From Parvibium lacunae (lineage in GTDB: Bacteria; Pseudomonadota; Gammaproteobacteria; Burkholderiales; Burkholderiaceae_D), in NCBI RefSeq assembly GCF_003335215.1, contig NZ_QPGB01000001.1, positions 310,001-374,000 of the forward strand: 64,000 nucleotides of DNA, given 5' to 3'. The notes beneath the pieces were generated by a model that saw nothing but the letters and a program-made list of their open reading frames with translations, did not search any database and had not been told where the DNA came from. Both the position numbers and the translations under genes were made by a program. Of this stretch, positions 58,097 to 64,000 are shown piece by piece (position 1 is the stretch's first letter; each line of letters opens with the position of its first letter).

Positions 58097-59383
58097 ATGT
58101 CGCCTAGCGTATTCACTCAACCGGATCTGGCGGTTGACGCAAGTAATTCACAGCTGCCTACGCGGCGGCAGTTTTTAACCAGCACCCTAGCCGCCGCAGT
58201 TTTATCCGTTGGTCCCTTTTCGCGAGGTTGGGGGCAGAGTTCTCCACTGCGAATTGGTTTAAGTGGGCCCTACTCAGGGGGTTCTGCCCCAATGGGGGAA
58301 AGTATGCGTAATGGGGTTCGGTTGGCCGTTAATGAGCTGAATTACATCGGTGGCGTACTAGGTCGGCCGCTGGAATTGGTCGAGCGTGATGATCAGGCCA
58401 ATCCACAAGTCGGTGCGGCGATAGCCGAGGACCTGGTATTAAAGGACAAGGTTGTGGCTACCATTGGTATTGTCAATACTGGGGTTGGTATGGCATCGAT
58501 CGATACATATCAGAAGCATAAAATTCCACTGTTAGTCGCGGTCTCAACCGGACCCGCGCTGACCAAGAAATATGCGCCAGCAGCAGATCAACCGAATGCC
58601 CCTGATAACTATATTTTTCGCCTGTCGCCAACCCTGACACTAGAAGCTCAAATTATTATGGAAGACATGGCAAAGCGTGGGTTTCAGCAAGTGGCGCTAT
58701 TGGCTGATGCCACAGCCTATGGCGATGCAGGCGTCAAGGCAGTCGGCGATGCCGCGAATGCAAAGGGCGTTGCCTTATCCAGTATTGAGCGCTTCAAAGT
58801 TGGTGATACCGATATGACCGAGCAGCTACGGCGCGCTCGGGCGACCAAAGCGCAGGCGCTAATTTTATGGGGTATCGGTCCGGAGTTGGCCGCGATTGCG
58901 CGTGGGGTACAGCAGCTCGGCTGGAAGGTGTTATTAGTGGGCGGATGGACATTGTCGATGGCCAACTTTATTGATGGCGCAGGCAGCGCGGGTGAGGGGG
59001 CATTGATGACGCAAACTTTTATTCAGGAAGGCGGCGTTTCCTCGAAAAATTCTTTTTTACTAGCCTACGCCAGTACTTTCAAAACTGGGCGAATTGCTTC
59101 ACCCATGTCCGCAGCGCAGGGTTACGATGCCATGCTCTTGTTAGCGGCAGCACTCTGGCAGGCGGGATCTACTGAGGGTAAAGCCATTGTGCAGGCACTC
59201 GAAAATCTCCAAAAGCGGGTTCCAGGAGCGATCACTGTCTACGAAAAGCCTTTTACCCGTCTTGATCATGATGCCGTTACACCGAATATGTTGGTCATGG
59301 GACAAGTCAAGCAGGGGCGGGTGGTGTATGCCTACAGTGAAGATGCGCGACGTGGCTTGCTGCAACGCAAAAAGCAGGGATAG
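58097..59383 (+). CDS. ABC transporter substrate-binding protein (branched-chain amino acid type)
   Basis: 428 residues. The start has a twin-arginine-like signal (TRRQFLTSTLAAAVLSVGP). The mature part opens with LRIGLSGPYSGGSAPMGESM and is a periplasmic binding protein type I fold of the LivJ/UrtA/amide-urea class; LNYIGGVLGRPLELVERDDQ is typical. No permease or ATPase genes adjoin, so the protein may serve a distant transporter or act as an extracytoplasmic sensor. It is divergent from the three-PAS kinase with 241 bp between. GGAGG upstream fits the ATG. Confidence 0.9.
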   Translation: MSPSVFTQPDLAVDASNSQLPTRRQFLTSTLAAAVLSVGPFSRGWGQSSPLRIGLSGPYSGGSAPMGESMRNGVRLAVNELNYIGGVLGRPLELVERDDQANPQVGAAIAEDLVLKDKVVATIGIVNTGVGMASIDTYQKHKIPLLVAVSTGPALTKKYAPAADQPNAPDNYIFRLSPTLTLEAQIIMEDMAKRGFQQVALLADATAYGDAGVKAVGDAANAKGVALSSIERFKVGDTDMTEQLRRARATKAQALILWGIGPELAAIARGVQQLGWKVLLVGGWTLSMANFIDGAGSAGEGALMTQTFIQEGGVSSKNSFLLAYASTFKTGRIASPMSAAQGYDAMLLLAAALWQAGSTEGKAIVQALENLQKRVPGAITVYEKPFTRLDHDAVTPNMLVMGQVKQGRVVYAYSEDARRGLLQRKKQG

Positions 59384-59427
59384 GGACGCCTTTCACTGAA
59401 TTGACACTAAAATCAGATATCTTTCTG

Positions 59428-59456
59428 CCGTCAGTCACCCTGGCGGTTTATTTTTT
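59428..59456 (+). terminator. Intrinsic terminator after the binding-protein gene
   Basis: CCGTCAG (59428-59434), loop TCACC, and CTGGCGG (59440-59446) with one G-T wobble, followed by TTTATTTTTT. A clear rho-independent terminator 45 bp after the stop codon. Confidence 0.8.
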
Positions 59457-59614
59457 AATATTTCATAATATAAAAAATCATCTCGTAATTTGAAAAAATG
59501 CTTGTGTTTCGATGGGACTGTATTTAGAATCCCCATTCGCGAGGATTGGTTCGATCCTGAGTATCCGGATTCGGACTGTAATATTCACTAACGATCTTAA
59601 AACCAGGAGACAGC

Positions 59615-62317
59615 ATGTCCGCGCAGCAAGACTCGTCACGTCTGTTGACAACCGATATTGATTCCCAAGAAACCCAAGAGTGGATTGATGCGCTCGATGC
59701 TGTGTTGGAGCGAGAAGGCCCGCAGCGTGCCCATTTCCTGCTCGAAACCCTGATTGATAAAGCGCGTCGCAATGGGACTAATTTGCCCTATTCTGCGACG
59801 ACCGCGTATGTGAATACGATTCACCCCAGCCAAGAAGACCCAAATCCCGGCAATATGGAATATGAAGAGCGCATCCGCTCCTATATTCGCTGGAACGCGA
59901 TGGCGATGGTGGTGCGTGCCAACCGCCTCAATCCCGCTGATGGCGGCGATCTGGGTGGCCATATTTCTTCCTTCGCGTCGTCTGCCACCATGATTGGTGC
60001 AGGCATGAACCACTTTTGGCATGCTGAGCACGAAGGCCATGGCGGTGATTTGATTTATTACCAAGGCCATTCCTCACCCGGCATTTATGGCCGTGCGTAT
60101 GTTGAAGGGCGTTTGACTGAAGAGCAACTAGATAGCTTCCGTCAGGAAGTGGATGGCAAAGGGCTGTCCTCTTATCCTCACCCCAAACTGATGCCGAATT
60201 TCTGGCAGTTCCCCACGGTTTCCATGGGCCTTGGCCCAATCATGGCGATTTACCAAGCACGCTTCCTCAAGTATTTGGAAGCCCGTGGCATTGCCAAAAC
60301 CAACAACCGTAAAGTCTGGGTATTCTGCGGTGATGGTGAGATGGACGAACCCGAATCACTTGGCGCAATTGGTTTGGCCGCGCGTGAAAAACTCGACAAC
60401 CTCGTGATGGTCATTAACTGCAACTTGCAGCGTTTGGATGGCCCAGTGCGTGGTAACGACAAGATTATTCAAGAACTCGAAGGCGAGTTCCGTGGTGCCG
60501 GCTGGAATGTCATCAAACTGATTTGGGGCGGTTATTGGGATCCGCTCTTGGCTAAAGATAAAAACGGTCTCCTGGTTAAGTTAATGAACGAAACCGTGGA
60601 TGGTGAATACCAATCCTTCAAAGCCAACGATGGCGCGTTTGTGCGCAAAAACTTCTTTGGTAAATACCCAGAGCTGCTGGAAATGGTCAGCCGCATGTCC
60701 GATGATGACATCTGGCGTTTGAACCGCGGTGGCCATGATCCCAACAAGGTGTATGCCGCCTTCTCCGCAGCCGTAAAACACAAAGGTCAACCGACCGTGC
60801 TGCTGGTTAAAACCGTTAAAGGTTATGGCATGGGTAAAGCCGGTGAAGCCCGCAATACGGCACACCAAACCAAGAAATTGGAAGACGCAACGATTCGCGA
60901 AATGCGCGACCGTTTCAATATTCCCATTCCCGATGATAAGTTGCACGAAGTACCGTACTACAAGCCGAGCGATGATGCGCCGGAAATGAAGTACATGCAC
61001 GAGCGTCGTAAAGCGCTGGGCGGCTACTTGCCCCAGCGTCGCGCGAAAGCCGATGAACAATTTAAAGTGCCAAGCTTGGAAACCTTCCAACCGGTGCTGG
61101 AGCCGACTGCTGAAGGCCGTGAAATCTCTACGACCCAAGCCTATGTGCGTTTCTTGACGCAATTGCTGCGTGATAAAGAAATCGGTCCACGCGTAGTGCC
61201 GATTCTTGTGGACGAAGCCCGCACGTTTGGTATGGAAGGGCTATTCCGTCAGATTGGTATTTACGCCCCCGAAGGCCAAAAATACACCCCCGTCGATCGC
61301 GATCAAGTGATGTACTACCGCGAAGATAAGGGTGGTCAGATTCTGCAAGAGGGTATTAACGAAGCCGGTGCGATGTCATCCTGGATTGCGGCGGCGACGT
61401 CGTACTCCTCCAATAACCGCATCATGATTCCGTTCTACATTTTCTACTCGATGTTTGGTTTGCAGCGCGTAGGCGATTTAGTGTGGGCCGCAGGTGACTT
61501 ACGTTCACGTGGCTTCTTGTTGGGCGGTACGTCTGGTCGTACTACGCTGAACGGCGAAGGTTTGCAGCACGAAGATGGCCACAGCCACGTCTTGGCTTCC
61601 ACTGTGCCGAACTGCGTATCCTACGACCCAACCTTCGCACACGAAGTGGCGGTCATCATGCAGCACGGTTTGAAGCGCATGGTGGAGAACCAAGAAGACG
61701 TCTTCTACTACATCACGCTCTTGAACGAAAACTATGCCCACCCAGGCCTGAAAGCAGGTCAGGAAGAGGGCATCATCAAAGGCCTGTACAAACTGCAAGA
61801 CGGTGGCAAAAACAAACTGCGTGTGCAGTTGATGGGTTCGGGCACGATTCTGCGTGAAGCCATGTTCGCCGCCGAGTTGCTGGAAAAAGATTGGGGCATT
61901 TCTGCCGACATCTGGAGTGCACCTTCGTTCAATGAACTGCGCCGCGAAGGTCTGGATTGCGACCGCTGGAACTTGTTGCATCCCGAGCAAGCCCAGAAGG
62001 TACCGTATGTCACACAGCAATTTGCTAAGAGCGAAGGCCCGATTATTGCGACGACCGACTACATGAAAGTGTATGCCGATCAGATTCGCCAGTTTATGCC
62101 TGCGGGTCGCACTTATCGCGTGTTGGGTACAGATGGTTTTGGTCGTTCTGACTTCCGCGCCAAACTGCGTGAGCACTTTGAAGTTAACCGTTCTTTCGTA
62201 GTAGTGGCTGCCTTGCGCGCCTTGGCCGATGAAGGCAAACTGCCGCTCGCCAAAGTCGCTGAAGCGATCAAGAAATACGGCATTAACCCAGAGAAAGCCA
62301 ATCCGCAATACGCGTAA
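59615..62317 (+). CDS. aceE: Pyruvate dehydrogenase E1 component, homodimeric type
   Basis: 900 residues. Decarboxylates pyruvate with thiamine diphosphate and acetylates the lipoyl groups of E2. The ThDP motif is VFCGDGEMDEPESLGAIGLA to VINCNLQ (GDG...NN-type). SGHISSFASS-like GGHISSFASS and HFWHAEHEGHGGDLIYYQGH are typical of AceE, and the C-terminus ends VAEAIKKYGINPEKANPQYA. Codon use is strongly biased as in eno, fitting high expression. ACCAGGAGA precedes the ATG. aceF follows after a 92-bp gap with a hairpin. Confidence 0.98.
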   Translation: MSAQQDSSRLLTTDIDSQETQEWIDALDAVLEREGPQRAHFLLETLIDKARRNGTNLPYSATTAYVNTIHPSQEDPNPGNMEYEERIRSYIRWNAMAMVVRANRLNPADGGDLGGHISSFASSATMIGAGMNHFWHAEHEGHGGDLIYYQGHSSPGIYGRAYVEGRLTEEQLDSFRQEVDGKGLSSYPHPKLMPNFWQFPTVSMGLGPIMAIYQARFLKYLEARGIAKTNNRKVWVFCGDGEMDEPESLGAIGLAAREKLDNLVMVINCNLQRLDGPVRGNDKIIQELEGEFRGAGWNVIKLIWGGYWDPLLAKDKNGLLVKLMNETVDGEYQSFKANDGAFVRKNFFGKYPELLEMVSRMSDDDIWRLNRGGHDPNKVYAAFSAAVKHKGQPTVLLVKTVKGYGMGKAGEARNTAHQTKKLEDATIREMRDRFNIPIPDDKLHEVPYYKPSDDAPEMKYMHERRKALGGYLPQRRAKADEQFKVPSLETFQPVLEPTAEGREISTTQAYVRFLTQLLRDKEIGPRVVPILVDEARTFGMEGLFRQIGIYAPEGQKYTPVDRDQVMYYREDKGGQILQEGINEAGAMSSWIAAATSYSSNNRIMIPFYIFYSMFGLQRVGDLVWAAGDLRSRGFLLGGTSGRTTLNGEGLQHEDGHSHVLASTVPNCVSYDPTFAHEVAVIMQHGLKRMVENQEDVFYYITLLNENYAHPGLKAGQEEGIIKGLYKLQDGGKNKLRVQLMGSGTILREAMFAAELLEKDWGISADIWSAPSFNELRREGLDCDRWNLLHPEQAQKVPYVTQQFAKSEGPIIATTDYMKVYADQIRQFMPAGRTYRVLGTDGFGRSDFRAKLREHFEVNRSFVVVAALRALADEGKLPLAKVAEAIKKYGINPEKANPQYA

Positions 62318-62326
62318 TTTGGTGTC

Positions 62327-62351
62327 ATGGCCCCTCTTCTGTAGGGGCCAT
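62327..62351 (+). terminator. Hairpin in the aceE-aceF gap
   Basis: ATGGCCCCT (62327-62335), a 7-nt loop, and AGGGGCCAT (62343-62351) form a perfect 9-bp stem followed by only TTTG. Rather than a full terminator it may reduce readthrough or stabilise the aceE end of the mRNA, adjusting E1 to E2 levels. Confidence 0.55.
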
Positions 62352-62409
62352 TTGCTGTCAGCACAAAGACTGTATGCGATCAACAAGCAATGAATAGAAA
62401 GAGACAACG

Positions 62410-64000
62410 ATGAGCAATTTAATTGAAGTCAAAGTCCCCGATATTGGCGACTTCAAAGACGTTGAAGTAATTGAAGTGTTGGTGAAAGTCGGCGATACGA
62501 TTGCCGCCGAACAATCCTTGATTACCGTCGAATCCGACAAAGCCAGCATGGAAATTCCAAGTTCCACTGCGGGCGTGGTGAAAGAACTCAAAATTAAATT
62601 AGGTGACAAGGTTAACGAAGGCACGCTGTTGCTGGTTGTAGAAGCCGCCGGTGCCGCTGCACCAGCAGCTGCACCTGAAACTGCAGCTGCGCCAGCCTCC
62701 GCTCCCGCACCAGCAGCCCCCGCAGCTGTGTCTGTGGCTGCTCCTGCCGCTGCGAGTGGCCCTGTGCAAGTGGACGTGCCGGATATCGGTGATTTCAAAG
62801 AAGTGGAAGTCATTGAAATTCTGGTTAAAGTGGGTGACACCGTTGCCGCTGAACAATCGCTGATCACCGTTGAATCCGACAAAGCCAGCATGGAAATTCC
62901 TAGCTCGGCCGCCGGTGTCGTGAAAGAAATTAAAGTGAAGCTGGGCGACAAAGTGTCGCAAGGTACACCGCTGCTGGTACTCGAAGGCGCTGCTGCCGCT
63001 GTGGCTGTTGCGGCTCCCGCACCTGCACCAGCGACGGCTGCCGCGCCAGCTCCGGTTGCTTCTGCACCGGCTAAGGCAGCTCCCGCTGCCACTACTTTCG
63101 ATTCGCACGACAATAGCAATATCACCAAGCCACACGCTTCCCCTTCCGTGCGTAAATTTGCACGCGAGCTGGGCGTTGATTTGTCCAAAGTAAAAGGTTC
63201 CGGTCCTAAAGAGCGAATCGTGCACGATGATGTACAGGCTTACGTCAAAGGTGCTGTCGCGGCGTTTGAAGGCGGTGCCGGTAAAGTGGGTGCCACTGCT
63301 GCAAATGCGGATGGTGCTGCGCTCGGCCTGTTGCCATGGCCAAAAGTAGACTTTGCGAAATTTGGCCCGGTCACCACCGCGCCATTGTCACGCATCAAGA
63401 AAATTTCTGGTGCTAACTTGCATCGTAACTGGGTCATGATTCCCCATGTGACCAACCATGATGATTGCGATATCACTGATCTCGAAGCCTTCCGCGTCCA
63501 GTGGAACAAAGAAAATGAGAAGTCAGGTGTCAAGCTCACCATGTTGGCGTTCATGATTAAAGCGGCGGTAGCGGCACTCAAGAAATTCCCAGAATTTAAT
63601 GCGTCACTGGATGGCGATAACTTAGTGCTGAAGCAGTACTACCACATTGGCTTTGCCGCTGATACCCCGAATGGTTTGGTCGTGCCCGTGATTAAAGACG
63701 CCGACAAAAAAGGTGTGGCTCAAATCGCCCAAGAAATGGGTGAGCTGGCCAAGAAAGCCCGTGATGGCAAGCTGGGTCCTGCTGAAATGACCGGTGGTAC
63801 CTTCACCATTTCTTCACTGGGTGGCATCGGTGGTCGTTACTTCACGCCGATTATCAACGCACCTGAAGTGTCGATTATGGGTGTCTGCAAATCTAGTATG
63901 CAACCAACTTGGAATGGTAAAGAGTTCGTACCACGCTTGATTCTGCCCTTGTCACTGTCTTGGGATCACCGCGTGATTGATGGTGCTGCTGCGGCTCGCT
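62410..64000 (+). CDS. aceF: Pyruvate dehydrogenase E2 (dihydrolipoamide acetyltransferase), 3' end missing
   Basis: The frame is open from ATG 62410 to the window end (530 codons). Two lipoyl domains each carry [11 protein letters not shown] with the lipoylated Lys; they are joined by Ala/Pro-rich flexible linkers. A peripheral subunit-binding domain follows ([20 protein letters not shown]), then the acyltransferase core with [20 protein letters not shown] and the catalytic motif [12 protein letters not shown] at the edge. So only about the last 10-20 residues are missing. The tandem lipoyl domains are nearly identical, as if recently duplicated or kept alike. Confidence 0.97.
   Translation, partial: MSNLIEVKVPDIGDFKDVEVIEVLVKVGDTIAAEQSLITVESDKASMEIPSSTAGVVKELKIKLGDKVNEGTLLLVVEAAGAAAPAAAPETAAAPASAPAPAAPAAVSVAAPAAASGPVQVDVPDIGDFKEVEVIEILVKVGDTVAAEQSLITVESDKASMEIPSSAAGVVKEIKVKLGDKVSQGTPLLVLEGAAAAVAVAAPAPAPATAAAPAPVASAPAKAAPAATTFDSHDNSNITKPHASPSVRKFARELGVDLSKVKGSGPKERIVHDDVQAYVKGAVAAFEGGAGKVGATAANADGAALGLLPWPKVDFAKFGPVTTAPLSRIKKISGANLHRNWVMIPHVTNHDDCDITDLEAFRVQWNKENEKSGVKLTMLAFMIKAAVAALKKFPEFNASLDGDNLVLKQYYHIGFAADTPNGLVVPVIKDADKKGVAQIAQEMGELAKKARDGKLGPAEMTGGTFTISSLGGIGGRYFTPIINAPEVSIMGVCKSSMQPTWNGKEFVPRLILPLSLSWDHRVIDGAAAAR
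62530..62900 (+). repeat. Direct repeat encoding tandem lipoyl domains in aceF
   Basis: The lipoyl-lysine segment GAATCCGACAAAGCC and on is identical over 29 bases at 62530-62558 and 62872-62900, 342 bp apart (114 codons). The whole lipoyl domains are similar at DNA level, including the downstream Ala/Pro linkers. Confidence 0.8.

Noticed and set aside
61505-62407. 300-codon minus-strand frame opposite aceE
   Set aside because: It is the antisense of a strongly codon-biased gene; long antisense frames are expected there, and its protein has no domain pattern.
62358-63188. 276-codon minus-strand frame opposite aceF
   Set aside because: Its Ala/Gly/Thr-rich low-complexity product is the mirror of the aceF linkers and lipoyl repeats.

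Overview
The window reads as a chromosomal segment of a betaproteobacterium. The evidence is the gene order pyrG-kdsA-DUF1330-eno-ftsB, a class I polyhydroxybutyrate (PHB) operon phaC-phaA-phaB-phaR, a homodimeric-type pyruvate dehydrogenase (aceE-aceF), a Bug-family substrate-binding protein, and Gram-negative genes such as lpxH and TonB/ExbBD. Base composition looks even and genes are dense on both strands. I saw no phage, insertion sequence, CRISPR array, rRNA or tRNA. The species was not identified.

Layout. 1-3.9 kb: the 3' part of a PAS sensor kinase and clpB behind a sigma-32-like heat-shock promoter. 3.9-7.7 kb: a cyanide-insensitive-type bd oxidase operon (gbsR-like regulator, cydA, cydB), then a TRIC-type cation channel. 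7.7-10.4 kb: ETF-ubiquinone oxidoreductase divergent from a short-chain dehydrogenase across a perfect palindrome. 10.4-17.7 kb: eight co-directional genes that look like a TonB-dependent copper (or other metal) uptake locus: DUF2946, PCu(A)C chaperone, TonB, receptor, PepSY membrane protein, ExbB, ExbD and a YcnI-like protein. TonB is split by a nine-C homopolymer. 17.8-19.8 kb: a PAS-LuxR regulator divergent from the 3-oxoacid CoA-transferase genes scoAB. 19.8-20.8 kb: about 1 kb without a credible gene but rich in hairpins and palindromes, ahead of a CzcD-like zinc exporter.

22.8-27.3 kb: pyrG, kdsA, DUF1330, eno and ftsB. 27.3-36.2 kb: Hsp33, a gamma-class carbonic anhydrase, a 47-residue secreted peptide, a VOC/EVE/WYL trio, cysE, lpxH, two adjacent cyclophilins, and an L,D-transpeptidase next to a TPR protein with which it shares a C-terminal domain. 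36.5-46 kb: cysS, a DNA glycosylase, accA, tilS, then phaC, phaA, phaB and phaR ended by a strong bidirectional terminator. 46-50 kb: a periplasmic glutaredoxin-like protein, oligopeptidase A and folD.

49.9-53 kb: a GntR/FadR regulator divergent from a Bug binding protein and an L-2-hydroxyglutarate oxidase, with a perfect 31-bp palindrome between them; this looks like a small L-2-hydroxyglutarate (or related 2-hydroxyacid) utilisation module. 53-59.4 kb: a small membrane protein, a DUF1963 protein, a FixJ-type response regulator and its three-PAS sensor kinase, divergent from an amino-acid-type binding protein that has no adjacent permease. 59.6-64 kb: aceE and the 5' part of aceF.

Taken together, acetyl-CoA production (aceEF), use (accA, phaAB) and recovery from PHB or ketone bodies (scoAB) lie within one window, along with a flexible respiratory chain (CIO-type oxidase, ETF-QO, a possible LhgO input).
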